Shown: piece by piece, positions 20,207 through 32,299 of the stretch
Numbering within the stretch: the first letter of the stretch is position 1
How the letters are laid out: each line of letters opens with the position of its first letter
Assembly: GCA_004764695.1 (NCBI GenBank)
Contig: SMSO01000037.1
Coordinates: 4,524,337-4,588,336 of the forward strand
Direction: 5' to 3'
Length of the DNA stretch: 64,000 nucleotides
Origin: Schizochytrium sp. TIO01
Taxonomy: Eukaryota > Sar > Bigyra > Thraustochytrida > Thraustochytriidae
Notes under the pieces: generated by a model
Database searches by the model: none
Seen by the model: the letters and a program-made list of their open reading frames with translations, nothing else
What the model was told of the DNA's origin: nothing
Made by a program: the position numbers and the translations under genes

Positions 20207-21631
20207 ATGTCAATACTCCGCGAATCGAGAGCTCAAGTAATCGAAGAGAATGGGTGGCTTGATAAGTTAGATGAGGAGGTTGCTAGAATGTTGCACAAAT
20301 TTGTGGTGGAAGAAAGCAAAAGCTCTTCGCAAGGAGAATGGCAACCAATGGCATGGGAGATTCTTTTTGATCTTGTTGGAGAGTCTTTTGCTGAGAGGCA
20401 TTTTGGCGATCACAAGCGCAATCGCAAGCTTCTAGAGGTGCCCTACCTCGTACCTGCAATGCGCGTGGAGCTGCGTCGAGAGTTAGAGCTTCGTGTGTTG
20501 GAGTTTTTAGAAAAGGAAATGCCAACGAAGGAGTTCGAACTCCGCGTCAAGGAAGTTTGCAATAAATCTGCAATGTTGCGCTCTACACATAAGGAAAGTG
20601 CTCACTCCAAGAGCTGCGCAGACTCTCTAGGAGGGATGATTTGTGCAGACTTCTCAGGACAAGGACATGAGATACTTCTTGCTACAGAAGTTCGGCATTC
20701 GCCGCCATTGGGGCTAGTAAATGACTACGATCGATGGATCTCTTGTCGAGCAGAGGATCGCAAAGATTTTCTCTTAGCATGCCGAGGACGCTCTCTGCCC
20801 AAATCGGTACGGCGCTATGTTCTTCATGAAGTTCTGTATTACGAGCGATTTTCTGAGGAGTGTTACCAGGAATTCTTGAGAAACTCCAGGGAATATGATG
20901 GAGAGTCGCCTCACCCGGGCGAATCCCCAACCCGAAGTAAGACCCATGCCTTTGTTATAAGAGGAGTGAATGAAGCTTTAGAGAGCCTGCAAGACGACCT
21001 CAAGGGCTATTCTGAGCAACAAATGCAAACTATCAAATCCCAGTGTAATATTGTGCTGGATATGCACTATCGTATGTCTGGGCGGCAGCATGGATCTCTA
21101 GCTGTGCTAATGATGATGCTTTTGCTCGACTTTGGCAATGATCCTACGATTTCCGATGTAATGCTCCTTGGTATGCTTGAAAAGCTTCGCACTATTATAC
21201 CATCACGGGCAAGCTCTATGCAGATAGCACAGACAGTTTGGGAAAGGGTAATGGAGAGGTCTCCTGAGCTAGCAAGTTTTGTGCGTAGGCTCATAGAAGA
21301 GCATCGAGCAAAACAAGGAATCCGGGAGCGTATGGAAGCACATTTACTAGTTTTAGAGTGGGTAGAAAATTCGCTTGTAGGCTGTGTCAGACTTGAGACT
21401 GCGCGCTTTGTATGGATGCACTGCCTCATGCCAGGTTTGATTAGTCCTGACGAGCCTCAATGGGATATGAACCTGTATGTAAACATGTGTGCTCACCTTT
21501 TTTGTTTAATTGGAGATGAGATCGAAACTGCTCAAAGCCTATCTGAGCTTCAACGCACAGCACGTGAAAGGCCCCTACAACTGAAGACCAAGGTGATCCG
21601 TGAAGCGTTAGCTTCCGAATTAACGTTGTGA
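20207..21631 (+). CDS. Unknown helical protein, 474 aa
   Basis: The first ATG of the open frame is at 20207 (MSILRESRAQVIEENGW); the frame extends four codons further upstream without an ATG. The protein is almost entirely alpha-helical by composition, with many Leu, Glu and Arg, and has no signal peptide or membrane span. Stretches such as CRGRSLPKSVRRYVLHEVLYYERFSEECYQ and, later, LEKLRTIIPSRASSMQIAQTVWERV recall the helical layout of TBC (Rab-GAP-like) or armadillo proteins. The characteristic TBC fingerprint (IxxD, YxQ) is not clear, so I leave it unassigned. A Ser/Pro insert lies near residue 245. It is convergent with the next gene, with 239 bp between the stops. Confidence 0.7.
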   Translation: MSILRESRAQVIEENGWLDKLDEEVARMLHKFVVEESKSSSQGEWQPMAWEILFDLVGESFAERHFGDHKRNRKLLEVPYLVPAMRVELRRELELRVLEFLEKEMPTKEFELRVKEVCNKSAMLRSTHKESAHSKSCADSLGGMICADFSGQGHEILLATEVRHSPPLGLVNDYDRWISCRAEDRKDFLLACRGRSLPKSVRRYVLHEVLYYERFSEECYQEFLRNSREYDGESPHPGESPTRSKTHAFVIRGVNEALESLQDDLKGYSEQQMQTIKSQCNIVLDMHYRMSGRQHGSLAVLMMMLLLDFGNDPTISDVMLLGMLEKLRTIIPSRASSMQIAQTVWERVMERSPELASFVRRLIEEHRAKQGIRERMEAHLLVLEWVENSLVGCVRLETARFVWMHCLMPGLISPDEPQWDMNLYVNMCAHLFCLIGDEIETAQSLSELQRTARERPLQLKTKVIREALASELTL

Positions 21632-21870
21632 TACTATCTGAAGGAAACAAAATGTTGAATTTGATGAGTTTTATAGCATGTGAGAAGTTGCTATTTGCTG
21701 CTCGAATCAATACTTCGAGGATTTACGTACAAGATTGTTAGCAACTGAATTATAAAACAAAAATGAAAGAAAAAAAAACAGGGATCTACAAAACATCAGG
21801 ATTTAACTCTAGCTTTTTCTCAGTGCAAGATAGGTCTGATAGAATGGCGGTCTTTATTTCACAAGCGACC

Positions 21871-24036
21871 TTACAACTTTTCAGCAATAAGCCTCATTAG
21901 CAGCGAGAGCTGCTTGGTGTTCAGTACGTCAACTTCTGCGCGCACAGCTTTAGGCATGTCATTCAATTGGGGAAAGCCGTGATCAAGAAGCACTTGCAGG
22001 GCTCGTTGCAAACTATCATGATCCTCCTTGATTTCTTGCTTGTCTAACCTAACGAGAAGGTCGCGAAGTCCAGAAGTGTATACAGGCTCCTGTGCTTCGT
22101 CTTTCGCTTCTTCTTCTTCTTGTTGTTGTTGAGCTGTTGCCTCTGTTTCCTCCTTTTTAGTCTTCAAGTCGTTTTGCGCCCGAATGACTTCGTCCTCGAG
22201 CTCGGCGAACACGCCATCTTTTCCTGCAGGGTCGGCATTTTTTAAGAGGGCAAGGGACTCACGAAGATTGGCGAGTTTGCTCACATCCGGGACTTCCAGA
22301 TCATTCTTAACCTTTTCTCTGACAGCGTCTTCGAAGGCTTCGCGTACGGCATCTCCAAAGGGGTTGTTTCCCATGGAAAAAGTAGTTCCAGACTGGGAAA
22401 TTTCAAAGTGGTTCTCATCCTCGTCATCGCCATCGTTCGCAAACATACTGCTAAGCATACCTTCCAAGCCGATCATGGCCTCCCGCGCCTGAGAGTCCCT
22501 AAAGACTACTGCACGGTCATCCTTGGAGAGACAAGAAGGTTCATCATCATCCAAAGCTTCGCCGTGATCGTAGCGAAAGTCATAAAGGAATTCAGCAAGT
22601 GGAAATCCGCCTATCAGTGGGAGAAAGCTAAATGTGCCAGCGAACTCGTCCTGGCGACGCCTTCCGTTTGCGTTTTCAGTTGCGTGAAGAAGGAAGGAGT
22701 TCATTGAGGCTGCGTAGAGGTTGGGGCACGCATCGCGTGCGATACCAGCCCACAGAGCACTGTAATCACGGTGGGTCAATTGTTTATCCTTAGGGAACAG
22801 GTCTCCAAAGATCAACTTTCGGACAGAGTCTGGGTTCTTCGGGCGAAGAACGGTCCAGAGTCCCTCCGAGATTTCTGTCTCCAGCTCTTCTTGTGTTACA
22901 TAACGTGCAGCCGCGTAGTACTGGGCGCGGGGCATCTCTTTCTCATCGACCTTGGGGTCATCAGTCGACACCGCAATGCCAGTATCGCGAACAGGCGTGC
23001 CGAGGTTCTTAGACAGCGCCTCATGGGGGTTCGCTTCGAAGAGCGTGATGATCTCTCCACCATAGCTGTCTCCACAGAACATCTTTCCAGTCGGCGTCAC
23101 CTTACGAGAAGATGAAGGTGCGCCCTTGCTTGGGGTGCGCCGACGTCTCGTTGGCTTTGGCTTGGGGGGCAGGAAGGAGTACATGAGGTCCAAAAGCTGC
23201 TCTGCTTCAGTGGGCGAGATGGAGAACTCCTCGGCACAGTCCATAGTCCGCGGGAGTAGGCCATGCAGGTATGGTTTGTTGATGGTGATGTACATCAATG
23301 AGGGTCGAACGCCATCTTCATCGAGCTCCGCAGGCCTTTTCACAACAAATGCTAGGCGCTGCCCCAGGAATGGGTCCTCCAGCGCCGGGTTCGAGTGAAG
23401 CACACACCCAATCGGATCGAATTCAGTGTCTGCGCTATTCACGTCCACGAGCTCAAAATCTGCGAGTGCATCCGTATCTTGAATGTGTTCATCGAGGTAA
23501 TCGCTCTTGCTCGCTTCAAATGGCATGTTCTGCGTCTCTTGAAGCAAATTCTTCAACAGGTCATTGGTCATACCTAGTAGGGCGTACTCATTGAGGAGAA
23601 GGTCATCGATTGTCTCCTTCGGTGCTGCGAACTTGGAGAAATGGCGTTGCATATTATTCATCATGAATCTCCTAGACCTGATCTGCTCGACTTGCTGCCT
23701 CCGAGTTTGCTTCACAAACTCGTACATGCCAGGTTTCGGGGAATGTGTGCTGAGGAAGATGTCGTCGTGGTGAAAGGCTTGCTTCTTCACGCGGAAGTCC
23801 ACCGTCGCAAACGGAGGTGGCAGTTGCTTCACATATCCTCCATTCTGTTCGTCATCGGTGACCTCCAGCATCGGCACTCGGCTCCGCAGAGGGTCACACA
23901 CAAAGTACATGGCGCCAGGAATCTTGTCCAGGCGCCTTGCATGCCTGAGGTTCTCCGCATATAGCCGCTGCGACCGCCGCAGGAGCTCTCCTGCAGACGC
24001 CGCCTTGCCGCCCACGGAGCTTGCCGCTTGGCCCAT
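21871..24036 (-). CDS. Unknown acidic protein with N-myristoylation signal, 721 aa
   Basis: Starts at an ATG (24034-24036) with MGQAASS, a good N-myristoylation signal (Gly2, Ser6), so the protein is probably attached to a membrane. I do not recognise the domains. Residues about 40-115 contain aromatic-rich segments (GAMYFVCDPLRSRVPML, PPPFATVDFRVKKQAFHHDDIFLS). A basic linker (KPKPTRRRRTPSKG) lies near residue 295. The C-terminal third is acidic with a coiled-coil-like and Gln/Glu-rich stretch (QQQQEEEE), then ends in an amphipathic helical part. The same architecture could belong to a lineage-specific cytoskeletal or trafficking adaptor, but no function can be named. It is intron-free. The 5' flank contains a CATT microsatellite about 130 bp upstream. 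Confidence 0.75.
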   Translation of the reverse strand: MGQAASSVGGKAASAGELLRRSQRLYAENLRHARRLDKIPGAMYFVCDPLRSRVPMLEVTDDEQNGGYVKQLPPPFATVDFRVKKQAFHHDDIFLSTHSPKPGMYEFVKQTRRQQVEQIRSRRFMMNNMQRHFSKFAAPKETIDDLLLNEYALLGMTNDLLKNLLQETQNMPFEASKSDYLDEHIQDTDALADFELVDVNSADTEFDPIGCVLHSNPALEDPFLGQRLAFVVKRPAELDEDGVRPSLMYITINKPYLHGLLPRTMDCAEEFSISPTEAEQLLDLMYSFLPPKPKPTRRRRTPSKGAPSSSRKVTPTGKMFCGDSYGGEIITLFEANPHEALSKNLGTPVRDTGIAVSTDDPKVDEKEMPRAQYYAAARYVTQEELETEISEGLWTVLRPKNPDSVRKLIFGDLFPKDKQLTHRDYSALWAGIARDACPNLYAASMNSFLLHATENANGRRRQDEFAGTFSFLPLIGGFPLAEFLYDFRYDHGEALDDDEPSCLSKDDRAVVFRDSQAREAMIGLEGMLSSMFANDGDDEDENHFEISQSGTTFSMGNNPFGDAVREAFEDAVREKVKNDLEVPDVSKLANLRESLALLKNADPAGKDGVFAELEDEVIRAQNDLKTKKEETEATAQQQQEEEEAKDEAQEPVYTSGLRDLLVRLDKQEIKEDHDSLQRALQVLLDHGFPQLNDMPKAVRAEVDVLNTKQLSLLMRLIAEKL

Positions 24037-24165
24037 GCTCCCTCCAAGCTACACGCTACACCCCGGTCAAGCCTTATACCGATCTGCGCGGACCTCAATC
24101 ACGACGTCTTTCGCATCCCATCATCTCATCATCTCCTTTGATCACTTCATTGCATTACATCACAC

Positions 24166-24208
24166 TCATTCATTCATTCATTCATTCATTCATTCATTCA
24201 TTCATTCG
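24166..24208. repeat. (CATT)n microsatellite
   Basis: Near-perfect tetranucleotide array of about 10 copies, roughly 130 bp upstream of the 721-residue gene. Confidence 0.95.
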
Positions 24209-25231
24209 TTCTTTTACTATGTTCTCTTCTATAACAATAGTAACAAAGTTAAACTGTTGTCACTCTTACAGAGCAATAGGCAAGTGCTAAGCAGTAATAC
24301 TGACGACAGCTTTTTTAATCGCCATGTAGACAGGTGTCTCACTAACGACCTGCCAGATCGAAGAATTCATTCAAGTAAGCTGTCGCTAACTGTCGAGCAC
24401 TGCTTCTTGCAACTTTTCCTCCTTGCTTTCCCATGTTTCTGTTCCAGACTTGCATCGCGGCTCGTGAAGTTTCAATGTGAATCGCCCTCTAGAGCAAAAG
24501 CCCGCGACAACGAAAAGAGCGCTTTCACTACTTTTATTAAAAAAATCAAACGAGGGATCGTGATGTTCTGAATGTTCTGGCGTGCGCCGCTGCTTTTGTT
24601 GATTTATTTATTTGTTTGTCTGTTTTGTGCTATCATGCGATGAGAACCGAGAGCAACAGAGACGCGAGGGTGCTCAAGAGTGCAGCTAGACGCACGAAGA
24701 ATATGCTGGAGGACGGGCTCGAAGGCGGAGGAGAAGCCTAGCAGAGGTGCTTCAAGGGCTGGAGGTGCTGAGGGTCGACTTCAGGTTCAGGGCGGGCCTT
24801 TTCCTCTGAGCTTCCTCTCTTTTCATTCATGGGTGAGTGATGCTAAAGAATCCGCATTACATTTCCATCATCATCGCTCGTTTAGTTTAGTTTTCATTTC
24901 ATGCATGCATGGCATAAATAATGTACGACATAAACTGCAATTCTTCTCAAGATCGAATTGCCGTTCGCGACCAAAGCCAAAGCTCGCGTTCGCTGCAAGC
25001 AGGTGTCTTTCTTTGTCTATGTGCACGCACGTCAACTTCTTATGCTTGATCCCAGAATTCCATACATACATATCCATCATCATTCTCCTCGAGTTATCTA
25101 TCTAATTCATTCATTCGCACACCTATCCCCAAATCGCAAATCGAATGCAAGCTAAGCAGATGCTCGTCCGGGAGGCTGCACGGAGGTCGGCGTGACCGAC
25201 CGGTTGACTGATTGAACAGCTGGTCGAATAT

Positions 25232-25270
25232 CTGATTGATTCATTGATTGATTCATTGATTGATTGTTGA
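25232..25270. repeat. (TGAT)n microsatellite with TCAT variants
   Basis: Imperfect tetranucleotide array of alternating TGAT and TCAT units. It belongs to the same sequence class as the longer array at 38831-38963. Confidence 0.9.
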
Positions 25271-26257
25271 TACTTTGCGGTTCCTGAGCGTGATGTGCTG
25301 CGAGATTGTAATAGAGGTGCTCGTGCTATTGGAAATAGCTAAGGGGTCCCTAACTTATAGGTAGCGAGGGATGGGTTCTTTTGGAGCTTTGCTTTGTTTG
25401 TAGAACTTGAACATCACAGACTCTGCGACATACTAACCAGTCTGTGGCACGCTCGCAGACCTTAGTAGAGAAACGAAGGACTTGGGCAGCTGGCTGGCGG
25501 CCTACCTACAGAAATTGGTCGCGTTCAAAGATACTCCTGGAGATGGGTTTCACAGCTCATGAATCGTGAATGGACGGTCACCATGATAAGCGCGTGGCAC
25601 TACAAAGAAGAAGAAGATGATGATGCTGGAGGCAAACTGCAGCTTTAAGGACGTGGGTTTCGAGGGAAATGCTTGGCGATAAGTTGAAGATGGTATGAGT
25701 GCCTGTTTCCGTTGTGAGATTGAAGTCAAGGCGTGGCGACCATGAAGCAGAAAAGCTGGGACGGTTCTGCCTGCGCTTTTGGAGGCCCACAGGAGAAAAT
25801 GCACGTGCGAGACGCTTGCCTGCGTGAGCTTGAGAGGAACAAGCAGACGTGGGCCTACTGATATTGATTGCAAGAGAGACCTGGCTTGCAGTTTAAGACG
25901 ATAATGATAACAAGCACTGTGACGTAAAGATGCAAATAGTCGCAGTGTATGGGTACATGCTTCGGAGCGTGTGGACTAGTGCTACTTGTTAGTAACTAGG
26001 TAGGTATCTACTGACTAAGTTGCAAATGAAATATAGTTCGGTAAATTAGATAGGTATTGTTGCTGGTGTGCCTTGAACGAATGAAACAAGGAGATTAGCT
26101 GCGCGTTCGCGTAAATTTCAGGGGTGCCTGAGCTCGAGCTGTAGAGCAGATATACAGCTTGTAAGCCAAGCAATAAGAAGGTTGGTTGTGGAAGGCTGGT
26201 CCACAACAATCTGTCTTGCATAACAGAGGTTTATTGGGGGGGGTGTCAACAAGTGGC

Positions 26258-27064
26258 TCAAATAACATTGGGGTCTGATACTGCGGTCTTGAGCCAATTA
26301 ATATACTTCGAGCAGGAGTGGTAAGCCTGACGCGCCTGCGTCTGCACATAGTCCACGCCTTCAAACGTAGTTCGGGACTCATAGCGCATAGATATAATGT
26401 CAAGCGAGTTATGAAGTTGAAGCATCTCACTCACAGTTTCATCAGGGCGCACAAGAACTGGACAGCCCATGACGTAGACATTGAATGTAAGGCCATGCAT
26501 TTGTGCTAATGAAGCAGCATGGCCATTTCTGATGAAACACTCTGTGCACCATCCTCCATGAGAATGTGAGACGAGATTAATAGTCTTGAGATTCTCATTG
26601 GTTTGACAAAGAGCACCAATTTCATACTCCATTGTTTTAGCGACGGCCTCAGCTTTCGGTTCAAGCGAAGACTTGATACCATCCATCGTGGACGCAATAA
26701 CTTTCGCTGTAATCCCAGTTTCCATGTACGCGTCTACTGCAACGGCTACAGTGGCCATCAGGGCAGCTCCAAATGCAAAGCCCGCATTTTTACGGACCAA
26801 GTTGGCGGCCTGCTCGTGAGAGACGTCAATTGCAAGCGTAGGATTATGCACATGCACAGCAGGACAGTCAAAAATAGACTCCAAGGTTTCACGCTGAGAT
26901 GCCCACGAAGCTTCGTCCTTTGGATTGAAGATGCCGTTTACGAAGACAGTCGCCACGCTGCCTTGCACACGCGGTACTGTACTTGCAGCATCGTCTTGAG
27001 GTGCACAGGCGCCATGGCCGCCCGAGGCACTGCCTTCAAAGCCTGAGCTTTTCGCCTGAGACAT
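26258..27064 (-). CDS. Alpha/beta-hydrolase (lipase-like) protein with atypical nucleophile elbow
   Basis: The protein has 268 residues, with ATG at 27062-27064. The start is Gly/Ser/Ala-rich, followed by strand VATVFVNGIFNPKDEASW (oxyanion-side loop of DUF676/PGAP1-like hydrolases). A hydrophobic helix AGFAFGAALMATVAVAVD lies at about 94-111. NLVSHSHGGW (about 164-172) occupies the place of the GxSxG elbow but reads S-H-S-H-G, with Ser168 the likely nucleophile. VYVMGCPVLVRPDET (about 197-210) could carry the acid, and a His lies within the C-terminal 60 residues. The substrate is unknown. It is the only good gene in a 17-kb desert. The fold call is made from motif order only. Confidence 0.6.
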   Translation of the reverse strand: MSQAKSSGFEGSASGGHGACAPQDDAASTVPRVQGSVATVFVNGIFNPKDEASWASQRETLESIFDCPAVHVHNPTLAIDVSHEQAANLVRKNAGFAFGAALMATVAVAVDAYMETGITAKVIASTMDGIKSSLEPKAEAVAKTMEYEIGALCQTNENLKTINLVSHSHGGWCTECFIRNGHAASLAQMHGLTFNVYVMGCPVLVRPDETVSEMLQLHNSLDIISMRYESRTTFEGVDYVQTQARQAYHSCSKYINWLKTAVSDPNVI

Positions 27065-28335
27065 GATTGCAGGTATTGTCCGCTTAGGGACTTCCAGTCA
27101 CGAGCGTCCTTGAACTTGTAGCTCTGCTGACGCGCTGGCGTATTCAGAATCCCAAATGATTCTGATTCTACTGAGATTAGTTTTGTGCGATTAGTTTTTA
27201 TTATAGTTTTACCTAGGTATATACTTATACCAAGTATGTGTTTCAAAACTGGGGCTGGGGAACACTCCACGTGGAGGTAATACTACACAACTCTCTTAGC
27301 CCTGGTCCAGCACATGCGAAAAGATGTCAACCATGCTGTACTGATTTTTAAATGGAACCTCTTGAATTAAGTAAATTGTACAAAAAATAGGCTTTTCAAT
27401 AGGTTGAAAGCTTTACATTTATCAAAGAACTCATGTGTATATTTACGCAGGCTAGTGACTTGGTTGTCGGTACATCTTAAAATGCATGTGTAGAATGGCA
27501 TTTATCGTATTTTAAAACAATTATTCTATATTTTCGTGAAAGAATCTATATCAAACATCACGATGAGCAAAACCTGTAAGTTGTGCTTTGTTGTCTTGTT
27601 TGTCTTAAAGAATATAATTATTTGTAAGAAGAACAAGATTAGATACTCACCAACACGGTGTACATTGAAAGGCTCATTGTATGTGATTCATCTTGCCTCT
27701 GCAAAGTCAGCCTGCGACTTTAAGCGTGCTTACTATTAAGGTCAAAGAACTTATACGTGGGCGCCTGCTGCTTTCAACTTTGGAATCGCATTAGAATTGG
27801 TATTTTGATTGGACATTAAAATAAACGCATTTGTCGGCATGCCAACTCAACCAGTTATTACAAAAAAATATATCTTGAGAACGGTAGTAGAATATATTTA
27901 TGTAGAAAGATAATTGTTCTTGTTGATCCTGGATGAGATCGATCGAATTAGGACCCCCCTCTTCTTAAGTTTCTCTTTTAATTACTATTCCCAGTGCTCG
28001 TAGCAACTTGTGGAGATTAGAAAAAAAATGACGTCCTCGCTCAAGTTTCGCCAGAGCTTTTAAAGCATGAATCAGGCTTATTGGGCCTCACGGTGGGCAT
28101 CTTTGGTCAGTCTCTGAGGTTTCGTCAAGGCAGGCTCCTTCGTGCGTTCATTGTACTTCATCTCTCCCTGCCAAGTCACTAAATGTTTGATCCCTCTACA
28201 CTGTTGTTGCTACTGTTACTACTGTTGCTCCTCAGAGTGCTTGTAATGTTCAGTAGCAAACTTTAGCCATAGCATAGAAGAACTCCGCATCATCGCTATT
28301 AAATCCTTTCTGACCGTGTTGCAAAATCAAATTCG

Positions 28336-28824
28336 TCAACATAGACAACTGGATCGAGCTCGCCCCAGATAAATTTCTCCGTTGGCCAATATAGGGAATT
28401 GTAAAAATATGGATTTCTCAAAGTCTGCATAGAAATTTCCAACTAAAAGGTTCAGTAAATTAAAATCAGTCAATTTGTTTTTCACTATATATGTATCGCT
28501 TGAGATTCCTATAATCATCCATAATAGCATAACATGCAAGCAACCTGAGCAGCATTCTAAGGAATAGTGCCAGATGTATAGCAGATGGGGTAAAGCGTTT
28601 TCACAGTACTTTGAGACATTTAGTACTGCCAAAAAGCACATAGCCAAAGAAAAGCCCTTAGATTCCGTATAGACTTCCTGCATATGAAAAGCTGAATCAT
28701 TCAGTAGCGGTCTCAGAAGAGAACAAAATCCTAGACACCCGGAATGGTAGGTATAGACCTTATTTTCAAGATTCTGGTGAAATACTACAGCCACGAGGAA
28801 GACATGTTTCCACTGTTTCCACAC
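28336..28824 (-). other. Uncertain 162-codon ORF in AT-rich DNA
   Basis: This open frame begins with a non-ATG codon and encodes a hydrophobic, Cys-rich peptide with several Leu-rich stretches (HVMLLWMIIGIS). It could be a chance ORF or a fragment of a membrane-protein gene. No family is recognisable, and the flanks have no coding character. Confidence 0.15.
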
Positions 28825-31123
28825 TACATAAATGTTGAACTTATGAGGAATCTTCTAGTGTTCTGACATAGTTATAGCCAGGTGTAGGAGACATAGAGCA
28901 ATTGGTATCTTGAGCAGACAAGTCATTGAGGAGCCGCACGCGCTAGTCATAATCATTGATGAGTCTTCTGGAATCATCATTTCTTGATTTGCCATTATAT
29001 AAAGTGAGGTCTAAAACTTATCAAATTCCACGTCTAGCTCTTCTCTGTTTCGTAGCTTTGCCGATAGCCTTCTTGCGCATGTTGCAGACTTTTAGTAATC
29101 ATCGTATCATTGGGCGGTGATTTAAGGAGCATGCATGTGTTCATCAGCTTCACCCTCTGCCCTCATACGATCTAGTAAAAAAGAAACTCTTTCCCACGGA
29201 ATAATATTCTGGGATACATGACCTTTCAACTTGTTTTCCTTTTCTTTAGAAACGAACTTGCAGCACGTGGATTCTTTGGTTCTTTTTTACCAAGCACACA
29301 CCCCTTCGCTATTCCTCTTAGGACTCAGAGTAGTACCTAGCCATTCAATAGTTTTCATCATTGCCGTTTAGCTAGGCTTGGCCAACCTCCTGGACCTTGT
29401 GCTAAGAGTTAGCACTGTTTCCTTCTTTTATTGGCAACTCACGCTTTGGACGACCAGCGTACAGAGGAATGAATGGCCGCCTGCGAGTGAGAAAGATGCG
29501 CGATGCCCATTGTCCCATAATCTCTATTGTTCCGACTGTCCCTTTCACCTTTTCAAGCATGAGCTAAGATTGTCCTATCCAGTCAGCACACACCTTTTCC
29601 ATCATACAAACATCATACGATAGTAGGTATGTCTTTCGTTTTTCGTACAAAACTGATGATGGGTCGACCAATGGAGATCATTCATCAGACTGATGCTAGT
29701 ACGGGTCGTGACAAAACTGACTCGTGAATCTTGGAGGAGGAATACTCAGTTGACGCATGTGGCGGAGCTCGCCATGATATTGTCTGCTCCAACGATTCAT
29801 TTGTTCCTCCATCCTTAAATGACATTAATTATCACGCTGCTTCATGGGGAATTATGCTACAAATCTGGCCTGTTTTAATGCTTGAGGAGAATAAGTTCTA
29901 TGTAATCAACACGAATTGGAGCAGGGGCATAAGAAACATCCATCATTTATCTAGGGTCACTGCAATGAACAGAACTGGTCACCGCTGTGATGCCAGCATT
30001 ACATGCACAACCCTGGAGACGCCCGCTCTTCATTGCTCAGGCAAGTAATATACTAGCTAGAATGTGTTGCGTTGCGTTGCGTTTCGGCACCACCTCATGT
30101 CCTCTGCTGGGCGTTCACAAAAATAACAAGACATACAGCTCTAATATAGCAGTAGCACCCCCGCAAGCATCTGTTACTTTGGTCATCCACGGTAGTAGTA
30201 TTCGATATCATTGTTCAGGTTCATTTACAAAATACAAAACTGCAGAAACACAAATAGTCAAAGCCATATTTCACCACCGCCACATCGATCGCCGCGAACT
30301 CCGCCAACACGGCGCCCAGCCTGAAGGTTACAGGTAGAAACTAAATAGCATCAATGCTACATTACACCTATTACCATTTACGCAGTCAGACAAACCAACC
30401 AAACAGCCATGTGAATCAATCAGAATCAATTGCTGGCTGTCCGAGCAAGTGCACCCCAAACACCTCTGCCTTTCAGGATCAGCCAACCCTTCGAAGTTCA
30501 CCAAGCTCCCAGCGCACCATGACCCTTCGGCCACCACACCGCAATCATATCCACCTAAATCATCGCTAAGCTTCTCGTGCAAAGCATCGACAAAAAACTT
30601 AATCTACTCCTATACTATCATAAGAATATGAAAAGAAAAGATCAGATACCTACTACGCCTGGCGACGAGGAAAGCACAGGAAAGCAATCTCAACTCGAAA
30701 CAATCTACGAAGTTGTCACGGATTGGTGAATCGATTATCATCGCCCAGAGTGCCACCAAGAGCCCCTCGATAGCAGCAAGTTCTACAAAATACCGCACTC
30801 AGCCGTACCCTATACGTAGGCATGTATATTATATTTCCTGTAGCCTTGGAGACACTCGCGTGGCGGTAGGTAGCTTGGTGGTGAGTGATTGAGCAGTGCA
30901 TCTGATGGCGTGAATGTCCTACCACTACTTGCGCCGCATAGGAGTCACCTACCACACGCTAGCCCCAGCGTATGACGATGAGAGAAAGGAGAGCAGCCTG
31001 CTTTTCCCAACAAATTCTTCACTTCCTGCGACCTACGACTGTCCTATGGTATTCGCTAAATGGTCGCGGGAGCAGGTAGCAGTAGAAATTAAGGCATCGC
31101 TCGCTATTTATTAATTAATTTAA

Positions 31124-31146
31124 TCATTCATTCATTCATTCATTCA
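31124..31146. repeat. (ATTC)n microsatellite
   Basis: Short tetranucleotide array following an AATT-rich stretch. Confidence 0.9.
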
Positions 31147-32215
31147 CTTCGAGGTTACCGCTACTGCAACTGTGGAAACTTGCGACAGGAGGCGAAGCGG
31201 GCTCAGAGAGGAGGCAGGAACTGAGCTACGGAGCTCGTCCATCTCTCGACGACCTCGAAGAGACCCTGTCTGAAGCCACTCTGCGGCGTTCTCTCGGCCT
31301 CAGGCTCCTTTTCTTTCGTGTCGGCAGGTACTAACTCGCCAACTCTATATATATATATTCCTTGCCTTCAGATTCTCTCTCTTCGTGCCACTCTCTGTTT
31401 TGTGTAGTGAAACAAGGCAAAAACAGTTTTCTTTTTCATTTTCATTCTTATTTTTTTAATGCTTTTTAAAACAAACAAAATACTTTTTATTACTTTTCAA
31501 TTTTTAAATGAATGAAGCGCTTTCATTGCATATACCTATCCTATCCACCTTTGCAATAGAAACCATAGAATATATCCCCAAGTGTCCGTCTTTGAAAACA
31601 TGAATAAATATTTATAATGGTATAGGCACTGTCATTGCTGCCCCTTTGCTCTTCTTTGCTTCATATACAAATAGATTAGATTCTTTTCAAAGCTTGCTTG
31701 GATTTTTACTAATTCTATAAATCCATTGCAGCGGAATTAAAATTAAAATAGTTAAAACTCAGACTTCAAAGTTCGAGTTCTCTCTTTCTTCTCACTCCCT
31801 GTTCGAAGCAGTTACGAACAGTGCGAACAAGGAGGATGACGGTTCTGCTAGCATGTACTTACCCACAATCGTAGGAGAGCAACCGGCGTCCTTTGGGTGG
31901 GTTCCTCACTAAACTAACCCACTCAAAGAGCGCTCGCTCAGGAGGCGGGTAGCAGGGGGACTTTCTTCATGCCAAATAAAGGCGCTTCTGCTGGCCCAGA
32001 GAGGCCTTGAATCGGGTGACTGAGTCAGTTTACAGCTGCTCTGGCGCAGCTACTTTGCCGCCTGTTTGTGTCAGAACCGGCGAGCAGCGCAGTTTTTCGA
32101 AATCATCATGGCCTCTTCAATCTTCACCTTTCTTTTAACTTTTAACTTTTAACTTTTAACACCTTTTTTTTTCTCATCGTTTTCCCTTTAAAGAATCATG
32201 AATTAGGCAGTAGAA

Positions 32216-32299
32216 ATAAAAAAGAAAAGAAGAGAAGAAGTCCACGTCAACTCTTTTCTTTTCTTCTCTTTTTTCTTTTCCTTTTTCTCTTTCCCTTTA
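32216..32299. repeat. Purine tract and complementary pyrimidine tract, imperfect inverted repeat
   Basis: An A/G-only arm (about 32216-32241) is followed, after a 10-bp spacer, by a C/T-rich arm (about 32252-32299) with the complementary AAAAG/CTTTT pattern. The arms could pair as a hairpin of about 20 bp. Confidence 0.55.

Larger units (their letters stand above)
24037..26257. other. Gene-free region with simple repeats
   Basis: No convincing gene was found in these 2.2 kb. Overlapping short ORFs over the repeats are artefacts. It includes the promoter of the 721-residue gene (24037-24160), a CATT array, a TGAT/TCAT array at 25232-25270, and a GT/CA- and GA-mixed sequence near 25600-25900. 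Confidence 0.45.

Noticed and set aside
21067-21429. 120-codon minus-strand ORF
   Set aside because: Antisense shadow of the 474-residue gene.
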